DNA of 64,000 nucleotides from Crocinitomicaceae bacterium (GTDB lineage Bacteria > Bacteroidota > Bacteroidia > Flavobacteriales_G > Salibacteraceae). The notes beneath the pieces were generated by a model, which saw only the letters and a program-made list of their open reading frames with translations, did no database searches and had not been told where the DNA came from. Both the position numbers and the translations under genes were made by a program. The stretch lies in the NCBI GenBank assembly GCA_002713215.1, contig PAVO01000006.1:1-64000 (forward strand). Reading direction: 5' to 3'. This document shows, one piece after another, positions 43,812-53,874 of the stretch. How positions within the stretch are numbered: the first letter of the stretch is position 1; each line of letters opens with the position of its first letter.

Positions 43812-46800
43812 ATGAGTGAAAAAAAATACTGGAATAGCTTAGATCAACTTAACGGTGATTCAACATTCGTGGAAGAAGCTCAGCGTGAGTTCAAAAGCGA
43901 ATTGCCAGTTGAGGAGTTTTTAGCAAAAGACTCTTTAACTGATACTTCTTCTTCACGAAGAGATTTCTTGAAATTCATGGGCTTTAGTATCAGTGCTGCC
44001 GCACTTGCTGCATGCGAAGCACCAGTTACCAAAGCATTGCCTTATGTGGTAAAGCCAGAAGAAGTTACTCCTGGAGTTGCTAACTGGTATGCTTCTACTT
44101 ACAATAATGGAGGTGGTTTTGCTAGTATTCTGGTAAAAACCCGTGAAGGTCGTCCGATTTTCATCAAACCTAATAACGCTTACCCTGAAGCAATGAGAGG
44201 TGTTAGCGCTAGAGCTAATGCATCTGTAATTGAGCTTTACGACGATAATCGTTATACTGGTCCTTTAATGAATGGTGAAGACACGGATTGGGATACGATT
44301 GATTCTGATATTGCTATCAAGTTAAAGCGAATCAAAGCAAAAGGTGGGAGAGTAGTTGTTTTGAGTTCTTCTACTTCTAGTCCTTCTACCAGGAAAGTAT
44401 ATGAATCGTTTACTTCGAATTTTTCAGGCTCCTCAGCTAATGAAGCTGAAGCAACTGGTGATGCTGAAGAAACGGACGTAATGAATAAGGTAAACGACGC
44501 TGTCGTTTATTATGATGCTCAGAATTACGAAGGTATTTTAAGTGCCAACCAGGATGATTTTGGTGTTGCTGCTTTGCCTTCTTTCGATTTTACAAAAGCC
44601 AAAGTCGTGGTTAGTATCAACGCAGACTTCTTGTCAAGTTGGTTGGATGCTACAGCCAATTCTAAAGGATACGTTCAAAAGAGAAATCCTGATAATGCAT
44701 GGATGTCCAGGCATTTTCAGTTTGAAACAAATATGACAACATCTGGTGCTGCCGCTGATGTCAGAGGAGCTATTAAACCTTCTGAAACTGGTGAGGTTGC
44801 CAAAATGTTGTACAATGCCATTGCTAAAAAAGCCGGAGTGGTTACTGCCGCTTCAGGAAGCTTAGCCAACGACGATAACGATGTCGCTGCCAAGGTTGAG
44901 AAAGCTGCGGGTGAATTGTGGGCAAACAAAGGCGCTGGTTTAGTAATGTGTGGATCGAATAATCGTTCGGTTCAGCAAGTGGTGAACGCCATAAACAACT
45001 TATTAGGAAACTACGGACAAACCATTTCAATGTCTAAAACCAACAATCTGTATAATTCAAACAGCGGGTTAGATGGTCTTATAGCAGACATGAAATCAGG
45101 TTCTGTAGATGCTTTAATTATAGCTGGAGCTAATCCTGCTTATTCACTCCCAGGTTCAATGGGATTTGAAGAAGCATTGGCTAAGGTTGGATTAACCATT
45201 AGTTTGGCTGATCGTCCGGATGAAACTTCTACTTTGTGTGGTTACGTTTGTCCAGATAATTTCTTCCTCGAATCCTGGAACGATTATCAACCCTATACGG
45301 GTGTTTATACCATGGCGCAGCCCACTATCAGGCCGTTGTTTAATACACGCCAGGCTCAGGAGTCACTATTAACCTGGATGGGAGTAGATGCTAATTATTA
45401 CGATTATATCAAATCCGTTTGGAAAACTTCTATCCTGTCAGGTGTAGCTGATCAAATTGCTTCCGATGATGCATTTAATCGCGCTCAACAGAAAGGAGTT
45501 TATTTAATCACTAATACCAATCCAGAGCCTCAGTATGTAGGTAATGTATTAAATGCGGCAAAAAAGATTGGTGTTTCTACAGGAACATGGGAAGCTCAAT
45601 TGTATTTTTCTACAGCAATTGGTGATGGATCTCAGGCAAATAACCCACACCTTCAGGAATTACCCGATTCAGTTACCAAAATATCCTGGGATAACTATGT
45701 TACCATGGCGCCTTCAGATATGTTGGAGAATGGATGGGAAACCAGAACTGCTCAAGAAACACCTGCTAACCTGGTTACCGTTACCATTAATGGTTATTCG
45801 GTAAACCTTCCGGCAGTTGCCTCTCCTGGTCAGAAAAAAGGAACCATTGGTATTGCTTTAGGTTACGGTAGGTCGGTTTCTGGCCCAACAGGTCAAACGG
45901 GTCAAAACCTTTACGGAAGTTTATCATTCGAGAATGGAACGTATTCTTATTCTGCAAGTGACGTAAGCGTGGTTGATGCTGGTGAAAAGTATCAGATTGC
46001 TTCAGTTCAGACTCATCATACCATGATGGGAAGGAAGATTGTTAATGAAACTGATTTTGTTACTTTCAAACAAGTAGACAAAAACGATGAGGTTAAAGGT
46101 TGGAATAAGGACGTTAAGTTACTCGATGCCTTTGGACGTGATACTCCGGTTAAAGAAATGAACCTATGGGATGACCACGGAATCGAACTGGGTCATCGTT
46201 GGGGATTAAGTGTTGATCTGAATGCTTGTACCGGATGTGGTGCTTGTGTTACAGCTTGTCACATAGAAAATAATGTTGCCGTTGTTGGTAAAGATGAGAT
46301 TCGCAGAACACGTAGTATGTTCTGGTTAAGAGTTGATCGTTACTACTCCAGTGACACTACCGAAGAAAACGCTAAAGAAAGCGGTAAAGGTGTCATGGAC
46401 ATGTATGCTGATATGGAGATTCCTTCAGATTACCCTGAAGTGGTTTTCCAACCTGTCATGTGTCAGCACTGTAATCACGCTCCATGTGAAACCGTTTGTC
46501 CTGTTGCCGCAACAACGCATAGTGAAGAAGGGTTGAATCAAATGGCGTATAACCGTTGTATTGGAACTCGTTACTGCGCAGCTAACTGTCCTTACAAAGT
46601 GAGAAGGTTTAATTGGTTTAACTACAATAAAGATCCTAAATTCACGGACATTAACCCAAGCCAGAACGATTTGGCAAGAATGGTATTGAACCCCGATGTT
46701 GTAGTAAGGTCCAGAGGAGTTATTGAGAAGTGTTCTTTCTGCGTTCAAAAAATTCAAGATGGTAAGTTGGTTGCTAAGAAAGCAGGTCGTCCCGTTCAGG

Positions 46801-46988
46801 ATGGCGATGTAGTTAGTGCTTGTGCTTCTGCATGTCCGACCAATGCAATTTCATTTGGAGATTTAAATGATTCAAAATCTAAGGTAAGAGCTGATTTTGA
46901 CAACGATAGAGCTTATTTTATGGTAGAAGAGGTTGGAACTCAGCCGAATGTATCATATATGACTAAGGTTAGAAATAGAAAAGCATAA
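43812..46988 (+). CDS. actB: alternative complex III iron-sulfur subunit ActB
   Basis: The 1058-residue protein combines a molybdopterin-oxidoreductase-like domain (about 75-760) with a C-terminal ferredoxin-type domain (about 790-1040). A twin-Arg motif with extended N terminus lies at R49-R50 (SSRRDFLKFMGF), followed by a lipobox-like AALAAC68. Cluster Cys groups are CTGCGACVTACH, CQHCNHAPCETVCP, CIGTRYCAANCP and CSFCVQ..CASACP, fitting three 4Fe-4S plus one 3Fe-4S centre. In characterised ACIII the molybdopterin domain holds no cofactor. It passes electrons from quinol to ActA and ActE. Confidence 0.95.
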   Translation: MSEKKYWNSLDQLNGDSTFVEEAQREFKSELPVEEFLAKDSLTDTSSSRRDFLKFMGFSISAAALAACEAPVTKALPYVVKPEEVTPGVANWYASTYNNGGGFASILVKTREGRPIFIKPNNAYPEAMRGVSARANASVIELYDDNRYTGPLMNGEDTDWDTIDSDIAIKLKRIKAKGGRVVVLSSSTSSPSTRKVYESFTSNFSGSSANEAEATGDAEETDVMNKVNDAVVYYDAQNYEGILSANQDDFGVAALPSFDFTKAKVVVSINADFLSSWLDATANSKGYVQKRNPDNAWMSRHFQFETNMTTSGAAADVRGAIKPSETGEVAKMLYNAIAKKAGVVTAASGSLANDDNDVAAKVEKAAGELWANKGAGLVMCGSNNRSVQQVVNAINNLLGNYGQTISMSKTNNLYNSNSGLDGLIADMKSGSVDALIIAGANPAYSLPGSMGFEEALAKVGLTISLADRPDETSTLCGYVCPDNFFLESWNDYQPYTGVYTMAQPTIRPLFNTRQAQESLLTWMGVDANYYDYIKSVWKTSILSGVADQIASDDAFNRAQQKGVYLITNTNPEPQYVGNVLNAAKKIGVSTGTWEAQLYFSTAIGDGSQANNPHLQELPDSVTKISWDNYVTMAPSDMLENGWETRTAQETPANLVTVTINGYSVNLPAVASPGQKKGTIGIALGYGRSVSGPTGQTGQNLYGSLSFENGTYSYSASDVSVVDAGEKYQIASVQTHHTMMGRKIVNETDFVTFKQVDKNDEVKGWNKDVKLLDAFGRDTPVKEMNLWDDHGIELGHRWGLSVDLNACTGCGACVTACHIENNVAVVGKDEIRRTRSMFWLRVDRYYSSDTTEENAKESGKGVMDMYADMEIPSDYPEVVFQPVMCQHCNHAPCETVCPVAATTHSEEGLNQMAYNRCIGTRYCAANCPYKVRRFNWFNYNKDPKFTDINPSQNDLARMVLNPDVVVRSRGVIEKCSFCVQKIQDGKLVAKKAGRPVQDGDVVSACASACPTNAISFGDLNDSKSKVRADFDNDRAYFMVEEVGTQPNVSYMTKVRNRKA

Positions 46989-47011
46989 TAAAGAAATAGA
47001 AAATTTGATCC

Positions 47012-48385
47012 ATGCATAAGGAATCAGAAATACGTTACCCCCTCATTCTAGGAGATAAGAATTATCACCAGATAACGGAAGATGTTTGTGCGCCTTTGGA
47101 AGGTCGAGCAAATAAGCTTTGGTATTTAGCCTTCAGTATTGCTGCTGTTGCTGCGCTATGGGGGCTTGGATGTATCATGTATACCATTGGCCGGGGAATT
47201 GGTGTTTGGGGTTTAAATACCACCATCGATTGGGCCTGGGACATTACTAACTTCGTTTGGTGGGTTGGGATTGGACACGCCGGAACATTGATTTCAGCGG
47301 TTCTTTTATTATTTCGTCAGAAATGGAGAATGGCAATTAACCGTTCTGCTGAAGCGATGACCATTTTTGCCGTAATGATGGCAGCACTTTTCCCGGGAAT
47401 TCACATGGGGAGAATATGGATGGCCTACTGGGTTTTCCCAATTCCAAATCAATTTGGTTCATTGTGGGTAAACTTTAACTCACCACTTTTGTGGGATGTA
47501 TTTGCGATCTCGACTTATTTCTCTGTTTCACTTGTATTTTGGTACATTGGACTTATTCCTGATTTTGCAACTGTACGAGACAGAGCCACCAGAAAAATCC
47601 CTAAGTCTATCTACTCAGTGTTAGCATTTGGATGGAGTGGAAAAGTGAAGCAATGGATTCGTTTTGAAGAAATTTCTTTGGTACTTGCCGGTTTGGCAAC
47701 ACCGCTGGTGTTTTCTGTACACTCTATTGTATCTATGGACTTTGCAACTTCGGTTATTCCAGGATGGCACACAACGATTTTCCCTCCTTACTTTGTTGCG
47801 GGGGCGATCTTTTCGGGTTTTGCTATGGTACAAACTCTGTTGATTACCGCAAGAAAGGTAGTTAACCTTGAATCGTACATTACAAGAAAGCATATCGAGT
47901 ACATGAACATAGTAATTGTAATTACAGGTTCTATGGTAGGTATTGCTTATTTAAGCGAGCTGTTTATCGCTTGGTACTCAGGAGTAGAGTTTGAACAATA
48001 TGCCTTCTTAAATAGAGCAACCGGTCCTTACTGGTGGGCATACGCTTCCATGATGACCTGTAATGTTATTATTCCTTTAACATTCTTCGTCGAAAAGCTT
48101 AGAAAGAACATAGTCTATTCTTGGATCATATCAATTTTCGTGAATATTGGTATGTGGTTCGAGAGATTTGTAATTATCGTAACCTCTCTTCACAGAGATT
48201 ACATTCCAAGTAACTGGACCATGTTCCACCCAACTTTTGTGGATATTGGAATTTTTATTGGAACCATTGGAATATTCGGAGTACTGTTTTTACTATACGC
48301 AAGAACATTCCCGGTATTGGCATTGAATGAATTGAAGACGATTTTGAAATCTTCAGGAGAGAATTATAAAAAACAACAACATTAA
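47012..48385 (+). CDS. actC: alternative complex III quinol-site membrane subunit ActC
   Basis: The 457-residue NrfD/PsrC-family protein has about ten membrane helices. Characteristic segments are WWVGIGHAGTLISAVLLL in an early helix and FAVMMAALFPGIHMGR. ActC holds the quinol oxidation site of ACIII on the periplasmic side. It lies 23 nt after actB in the operon. Confidence 0.94.
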   Translation: MHKESEIRYPLILGDKNYHQITEDVCAPLEGRANKLWYLAFSIAAVAALWGLGCIMYTIGRGIGVWGLNTTIDWAWDITNFVWWVGIGHAGTLISAVLLLFRQKWRMAINRSAEAMTIFAVMMAALFPGIHMGRIWMAYWVFPIPNQFGSLWVNFNSPLLWDVFAISTYFSVSLVFWYIGLIPDFATVRDRATRKIPKSIYSVLAFGWSGKVKQWIRFEEISLVLAGLATPLVFSVHSIVSMDFATSVIPGWHTTIFPPYFVAGAIFSGFAMVQTLLITARKVVNLESYITRKHIEYMNIVIVITGSMVGIAYLSELFIAWYSGVEFEQYAFLNRATGPYWWAYASMMTCNVIIPLTFFVEKLRKNIVYSWIISIFVNIGMWFERFVIIVTSLHRDYIPSNWTMFHPTFVDIGIFIGTIGIFGVLFLLYARTFPVLALNELKTILKSSGENYKKQQH

Positions 48386-48399
48386 TTATAAGCACTGTA

Positions 48400-48930
48400 A
48401 TGAGTAGTGGAATGAAATTATACGGGCTTTATAACGATGACGGGGTTCTGGTTGACGGTGCAAAAACACTGGTATCAAAAGGAATCAAAGTAAATGAGGT
48501 TTACTCCCCATTTCCTATCCACGGAATCGAAAGAATTATTGGAGTAAGGTGGACGCGAATTGCTATTGCCGGTTTCTTATATGGAATTACCGGAACTACA
48601 TTGGCGTTGTTCGGTATGTCTTATTTTATGATTCAGGATTGGCCAATGATTATCGGAGGTAAACCCAATTTTGCATTTATACTTAATGTTCCAGCCTTTA
48701 TTCCAATTACATTCGAGTTTACAGTCCTCTGTGCGGCTCATGGAATGGCATTAACCTATTTCATACGAAACTGGACACTGCCTGGTGTAAAGGCGAAAAA
48801 CCCTCACCCAAGAACAACAGACGATCATTTTGCAATTGAATTGGTACCAGAAGATATTAAAGATTATTCAAAAGAAGATTTGACTTCTTTATTGAAAGAA
48901 ACTGGTACAGTTGAAGTATTTGAAAAGTAA
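48400..48930 (+). CDS. actD: alternative complex III subunit ActD (DUF3341)
   Basis: The 176-residue protein opens with a soluble part containing LYGLYNDDGVLVDGAKTL and PFPIHGIERIIGVRWTRI, followed by two membrane helices (about 55-80 and 98-125) and a soluble tail. This is the DUF3341 layout of ActD. It has no cofactor motif and a structural role in ACIII. Position between actC and actE confirms it. Confidence 0.92.
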   Translation: MSSGMKLYGLYNDDGVLVDGAKTLVSKGIKVNEVYSPFPIHGIERIIGVRWTRIAIAGFLYGITGTTLALFGMSYFMIQDWPMIIGGKPNFAFILNVPAFIPITFEFTVLCAAHGMALTYFIRNWTLPGVKAKNPHPRTTDDHFAIELVPEDIKDYSKEDLTSLLKETGTVEVFEK

Positions 48931-48934
48931 AAGG

Positions 48935-49579
48935 ATGAAGAAATCTAACGCATCGATGAAATCATTTGCCTCTATCCTCGGGCTTTTTGTCTTAGGAGTA
49001 GTTGTGTTACAATCTTGTAAGTCCGATCCTAATAGTCCGGGCTTTGAGTATATGCCTGACATGTATCGCTCGCCTTCCTATGAAACGTATGGAACTGGTT
49101 TAGAACCTACGGGTGCTTCGGCTAGGGTTCCCGCTGAAAACTCAATTGCTATGGGAGAAGATAATTTACCCTATCCATATCCTAACACATTTGAGGGTTA
49201 TGAAGCCGCAGGGATGAACTTAAAAAATCCATTGGCTTGGAATGACGAAAACATTGCCAAAGGGAAGGCAAACTACATGAGATTTTGTGTGCATTGTCAT
49301 GGGAAGAAAGGAAAAGGAGATGGTACTGTACCTACAAATAGCGAATATCCTAATCCTCCAGCATACGATGCTGGGTTAAAAGATTTGCCTGCAGGTAAAA
49401 TGTTCCATTCGTTGCAATGGGGAAAAAACCTTATGGGTTCACATGCCTCGCAAATGACTAAGACTGAGCGTTGGGAAGTTATTTTGTATGTGCAAACATT
49501 ACAAGGTAAAACAGCTAATGATTTAATGAATGTAGCCCCTGCAGATAGTGCAAGTGCTGCTGAAGGAAAGGAACAATAG
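48935..49579 (+). CDS. actE: alternative complex III monoheme cytochrome ActE (lipoprotein)
   Basis: 214 residues from ATG 48935, 4 nt after the actD stop and preceded by AAAAGG. A longer reading from TTG 48911 would overlap actD and is less likely. The lipoprotein signal ends VVVLQSCKS, with the lipid-bearing Cys in the lipobox. One heme site CVHCHGKKGKGDG is at about 123-135, with Met-containing SHASQMT near the end. ActE is the monoheme cytochrome c of ACIII on the periplasmic face. Confidence 0.93.
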   Translation: MKKSNASMKSFASILGLFVLGVVVLQSCKSDPNSPGFEYMPDMYRSPSYETYGTGLEPTGASARVPAENSIAMGEDNLPYPYPNTFEGYEAAGMNLKNPLAWNDENIAKGKANYMRFCVHCHGKKGKGDGTVPTNSEYPNPPAYDAGLKDLPAGKMFHSLQWGKNLMGSHASQMTKTERWEVILYVQTLQGKTANDLMNVAPADSASAAEGKEQ

Positions 49580-49615
49580 AATTTGATCATAGAAAGTAGA
49601 AAAGAATAGAAATAA

Positions 49616-50821
49616 ATGGAACAGTTTATATTTTCTAGCAAAACAAAAAGGCTTACCTACATTTTAATGTCGTTTGGAGTAATCGCTCTTGTGTATGGTA
49701 TTTTTCTGGCCGTTTCCGATGTTGACGGAGCTCATCATTCAGGAACAAGACTATGGACAAACCTGCTGATCAATGGATTCTTTTTTATGGGAATCGCAGC
49801 ATCGGCAATGTTCTTTTTTGCCGTTAATTATGCAGCCGAATCGGGATGGTGGGTTGTAATTAAAAGAATTCTTGAAGCCGTTGGTAGTTTCCTTCCGGTA
49901 GGTTCATTGGTTTTATTCATTGTTCTTTTTGCCGGTGTTGCACACCAGCACCATATATGGCACTGGATGGATGCAGAGGCAGTAGCTGCTGATGAAGTTC
50001 TTCGGGGTAAGGCTCCTTATTTGAACTGGATGTTTATGGCTGCGCGTCAGCTTATTATTCTTGGAGCATGGATTTTCATGTGGACCAGATTTAGGAAAAG
50101 ATCATTAGAAGAAGATTTAGGCTTTGAGAGAAACAGACATTTTAAAAATGTTCGTGACGCTGCTATTTTCTTGATCATTTTTGGTTACCCCATTTCTACA
50201 TTTGTTCCGTGGGATTGGATCATGTCTATTGATGCCCATTGGTTTTCTACCCTATTTGGTTGGTATGTATTCTCAGGCCTTTGGCTGAGTTCGTTAGTGG
50301 TGACTACTCTTATGGTTATCTGGTTGAAGAAACAGGGTTACATGAAAGATGTAAACGCTAGCCATATTCAGGATTTAGGAAAATGGGTCTTTGGAGTTTC
50401 CTTCTTATGGGCTTACCTGTTTTTCTCTCAGTTTATGCTTATCTGGTACTCCAATATTCCGGAAGAGGTGACCTATTTTCAGGTTCGTTTCGAAGAATAC
50501 AAGTATTTGTATTGGTCTATGTTCTTTGTCAATTTCGCATTTCCAATGATTGCTTTAATGGATAGAGATTCGAAAAGAAATTTCAGGTCGCTTACTGTTA
50601 TTGGTATACTAATCTTCATTGGACACTGGGTTGATACATATATGTTGATCACTCCTGCAACAATGAAGACTCATAGTACGATTGGAATTGTTGAAATAGG
50701 GTTGGGACTTGGTTTCTTAGGTTTGTTTTTGTTTGTGGTTTTGAACACACTTACAAAGGCGCCATTAATGGCTAAGAATCATCCGTTTTTTGAGGAAAGC
50801 GTACATCATGAAATTCATTAA
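49616..50821 (+). CDS. actF: alternative complex III membrane subunit ActF
   Basis: The 401-residue NrfD-like protein has about ten membrane helices and is the second quinone-binding-type subunit of ACIII. Typical segments are HHSGTRLWTNLLINGFFF, AGVAHQHHIWHWMD and VPWDWIMSIDAHWFSTLFG. It is shorter than ActC. Followed at 50859 by coxB. Confidence 0.93.
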   Translation: MEQFIFSSKTKRLTYILMSFGVIALVYGIFLAVSDVDGAHHSGTRLWTNLLINGFFFMGIAASAMFFFAVNYAAESGWWVVIKRILEAVGSFLPVGSLVLFIVLFAGVAHQHHIWHWMDAEAVAADEVLRGKAPYLNWMFMAARQLIILGAWIFMWTRFRKRSLEEDLGFERNRHFKNVRDAAIFLIIFGYPISTFVPWDWIMSIDAHWFSTLFGWYVFSGLWLSSLVVTTLMVIWLKKQGYMKDVNASHIQDLGKWVFGVSFLWAYLFFSQFMLIWYSNIPEEVTYFQVRFEEYKYLYWSMFFVNFAFPMIALMDRDSKRNFRSLTVIGILIFIGHWVDTYMLITPATMKTHSTIGIVEIGLGLGFLGLFLFVVLNTLTKAPLMAKNHPFFEESVHHEIH

Positions 50822-50858
50822 TTAGATAATTAAGAAATAGAAAAATAGAGTAGATAAC

Positions 50859-52010
50859 ATGACTACATTTCTAATATATCTCGTTTTAATTCTAGGAATC
50901 GTCGCCCTAGTACAACTAATTAGAGTATCTGAGATTTCTAATTTTTTGAATGGTGAGGACGGAATTATGGTCACCGACAAAGAGACCAATAACATCCGTT
51001 ACATGTTTGTTGCATTTTTTGCTGCTTTCATTGGATTTTATGGTTGGTTGGTTTGGAGGTTTTGGGACATTCTTCTGCCGGCAGCCGCTTCTGAACATGG
51101 TAAGGCTATCGATACATTAATGAATTTAAATATTGCGTTGATAACAATTGTTTTCGTCGCCCTACATATTGTTCTTTCTTACTTTTTGTTTCGATATGCT
51201 AAAACGAAAAATGAAAAGGCCACTTTTAATACACACAGCAATAAGCTTGAATTAATTTGGACGATAACTCCAGCGGTATTTTTAGCGGGAATAATCATTT
51301 TTGGCATTAGTGCCTGGAACGATGCCATGCGTAACGTTCCTGAAGATGCCATTAACATTGAACTTTACGCCAGACAGTTCGACTGGACTGCTCGATATGC
51401 AGGAAAGGATAATGTACTGGGGAAAGCCAACTTTAGAATGATTAATGGAACTAATGCCCTAGGAATTATAAACGAGAAATCAATTAATGATCGTTTAAGC
51501 GCATACAATGAAAAAATTGCCGAATTGGAGGAAAGCCGAAAGAGCGTATTTCCAGGAGGTACCAATGATCAGGAAATTTTGGAGGAGATAACACTTCAAA
51601 AAAAGCATAGAGCATATATTGAGCAATTGCAGGCTCAAAATAATGTTGAGAGTTATTCGGTAGCTGATGACGACATATTAGCTAAGGTTGAATTCCACAT
51701 TCCAATAAATAAACCGATTAATTTTCAGATTAGGTCTCAGGATGTGATTCACTCTGCTTATATGCCGCATTTTAGGGCTCAGATGAATGCTGTACCGGGA
51801 ATGATGACACAATTTTATTTCACACCGACAATGACCACAGAACAAATGAGAGCTAAGTTGGGTAATCCTGATTTTAACTACATATTATTGTGTAATAAGA
51901 TTTGTGGTGCGGCTCACTACAACATGCAGATGAATATTGTGGTTGAATCGGAAGAGGATTACAATAAATGGTTATCAGAACAGCCTAAGTTTTTTACGGC
52001 TGAAAAATAA
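50859..52010 (+). CDS. coxB: cytochrome c oxidase subunit II
   Basis: 383 residues. One short N-terminal hydrophobic segment precedes two TM helices (about 48-70 and 85-112), then a CuA cupredoxin domain. The CuA ligands are in LCNKICGAAHYNM (CxxxCxxxHxxM) near residue 350, with HSAYMPHFRAQMNAVPGM before it. A charged, helical insertion of about 75 residues (about 195-270, with RLSAYNEKIAELEESRKS) interrupts the CuA domain. No fused cytochrome c domain is present, so ACIII cytochromes probably deliver electrons directly. Confidence 0.93.
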   Translation: MTTFLIYLVLILGIVALVQLIRVSEISNFLNGEDGIMVTDKETNNIRYMFVAFFAAFIGFYGWLVWRFWDILLPAAASEHGKAIDTLMNLNIALITIVFVALHIVLSYFLFRYAKTKNEKATFNTHSNKLELIWTITPAVFLAGIIIFGISAWNDAMRNVPEDAINIELYARQFDWTARYAGKDNVLGKANFRMINGTNALGIINEKSINDRLSAYNEKIAELEESRKSVFPGGTNDQEILEEITLQKKHRAYIEQLQAQNNVESYSVADDDILAKVEFHIPINKPINFQIRSQDVIHSAYMPHFRAQMNAVPGMMTQFYFTPTMTTEQMRAKLGNPDFNYILLCNKICGAAHYNMQMNIVVESEEDYNKWLSEQPKFFTAEK

Positions 52011-52037
52011 AATAGAACTTAAAAAGGATTTATAGAA

Positions 52038-53795
52038 ATGTCAGGTCACAAAGAACCATTCATAACGAAGTATCTTTTTAGTTACGATCATAAAATGATT
52101 TCGCGTCAGTTTTTATTGACGGGAACCATCATGGCGTTTGTCGGGATGGTTATGTCGCTTTTATTTCGATTGCAGTTGTCTTCTCCTGGTGAAAGCTTTT
52201 GGATTTTAAATTTTTTACTAGGAGACAAATGGGCTCCCGATGGTGTTCTTGATCCCAATATGTACCTGGCCTTGGTTACTATTCACGGTACTATCATGGT
52301 ATTCTTCCTGCTTACAGCTGGACTGAGTGGAACGTTCGCCAACTTGCTTATTCCGCTTCAGATTGGTGCTCGCGATATGGCATCAGGAATGTTAAATATG
52401 CTGTCTTACTGGTTTTTCTTTGGATCATCTGTGGTTATGATCATTTCGCTTTTTGTTGAAGCAGGACCGGCTGCGGGAGGTTGGACAGTTTATCCACCAT
52501 TAAGTGCATTACCAGAAGCCATGCCTGGCTCCGGACTTGGAATGACGCTATGGTTGGTGAGTATGTCCTTGTTCATTGTCTCTTCTTTGTTGGGAGGGCT
52601 GAACTACATTGTAACCATTATAAACCTTAGAACAAAAGGAATGTCTATGACCCGGTTACCGCTGAGTATTTGGGCACTATTTCTTACTGCTATTCTTGGT
52701 GTATTATCGTTTCCGGTTCTTTTCGCTGCGGCTCTGTTGCTGATTTTCGATAGAACATTTGGGACTTCATTTTACCTGAGTGATATTTTCATTGCCGGAG
52801 AGGCACTGGATCGAACAGGTGGTTCACCTCTTTTATATCACCATTTATTTTGGTTCTTGGGTCACCCGGAAGTGTACATTATTTTACTACCGGCATTAGG
52901 ATTAACTTCTGAAATCATTTCATGTAACTCTCGTAAACCAATTTTTGGATATAGAGCCATGATTGGTTCATTGTTGGCAATTGGCTTCCTTTCGTTTATT
53001 GTTTGGGGTCACCACATGTACATAAGTGGAATGAACCCATTTTTGGGTGATGTATTTACATTCACCACTCTTTTGATTGCTATTCCTTCAGCAGTAAAAG
53101 TATTTAACTACTTGTCTACTTTATGGCAAGGAAAGATCAACTTTACTCCAGCTATGATGTTTGCCGTTGCAATGGTATCAACATTTATTACGGGTGGAGT
53201 TACCGGTATCATATTAGCGGATGCTGCGCTAGATATTAATGTGCATGACACTTACTTTGTGGTAGCTCACTTCCACATTGTTATGGGGCTATCTGCAGTA
53301 ATGGCTATGTTCGCAGGTGTATACCATTGGTTCCCAAAAATGTGGGGTAGAATGTTAAATAAGAAACTTGGTTACATCCACTTTTGGATAACGTTTGCTT
53401 GTGCTTATGGGGTATTCTTCCCGCAGCACATTCAAGGTTTAGCCGGTTTACCTCGTCGTTATTATTCTTATTCTGAATTCCCAATGTTTGAAGGAGTTGC
53501 TGATATCGCAATGATCGTTACTGTATTTGCAGTTATCGGTGGTTTAATTCAGTTTTTGTTCTTATTTAATTTGGTTTACAGCATGTTCAGAGGGCCAAAA
53601 GCTCCTCAAAATCCATGGAGATCAAATACGTTGGAATGGACAACTCCTGTGGAGCATATGCACGGAAACTGGCCTGGTGAATTGCCAACCGTTCACAGAT
53701 GGGCTTATGATTACAGTAATCCGGCACATGAAGAAGATTTTGTACCCCAAATTGTACCGCTCAAAGATGGAGAGGTAGATGGCGGTGGTCATTAA
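52038..53795 (+). CDS. coxA: cytochrome c oxidase subunit I
   Basis: The 585-residue heme-copper oxidase core has about 12 TM helices. It shows WFLGHPEVYIILLPALG (CuB His, cross-linked Tyr and the D-channel Glu of A1-type oxidases), the CuB pair in WGHHMYISGMNP, and the heme ligands in HDTYFVVAHFHIVMG. It reduces O2 to water and pumps protons. Subunits III and IV are not in the window. Last gene of the operon; a terminator follows. Confidence 0.96.
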   Translation: MSGHKEPFITKYLFSYDHKMISRQFLLTGTIMAFVGMVMSLLFRLQLSSPGESFWILNFLLGDKWAPDGVLDPNMYLALVTIHGTIMVFFLLTAGLSGTFANLLIPLQIGARDMASGMLNMLSYWFFFGSSVVMIISLFVEAGPAAGGWTVYPPLSALPEAMPGSGLGMTLWLVSMSLFIVSSLLGGLNYIVTIINLRTKGMSMTRLPLSIWALFLTAILGVLSFPVLFAAALLLIFDRTFGTSFYLSDIFIAGEALDRTGGSPLLYHHLFWFLGHPEVYIILLPALGLTSEIISCNSRKPIFGYRAMIGSLLAIGFLSFIVWGHHMYISGMNPFLGDVFTFTTLLIAIPSAVKVFNYLSTLWQGKINFTPAMMFAVAMVSTFITGGVTGIILADAALDINVHDTYFVVAHFHIVMGLSAVMAMFAGVYHWFPKMWGRMLNKKLGYIHFWITFACAYGVFFPQHIQGLAGLPRRYYSYSEFPMFEGVADIAMIVTVFAVIGGLIQFLFLFNLVYSMFRGPKAPQNPWRSNTLEWTTPVEHMHGNWPGELPTVHRWAYDYSNPAHEEDFVPQIVPLKDGEVDGGGH

Positions 53796-53814
53796 TAAAA
53801 AACTTTAAAAAATG

Positions 53815-53845
53815 AAAAGCCCTGCCTAAGTAGGGCTTTTTTTTT
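53815..53845 (+). terminator. intrinsic terminator of the act-cox operon
   Basis: AAAAGCCCT (53815-53823) pairs with AGGGCTTTT (53832-53840) and is followed by a run of T. Confidence 0.9.
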
Positions 53846-53848
53846 GGC

Positions 53849-53856
53849 TACATTTG
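53849..53856 (+). promoter_or_regulatory. minus-7 promoter box of ruvB
   Basis: TACATTTG matches TAnnTTTG directly after the terminator and 18 nt before the ruvB ATG. Confidence 0.6.
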
Positions 53857-53874
53857 GAGTAGTCGCTTCCTAAA

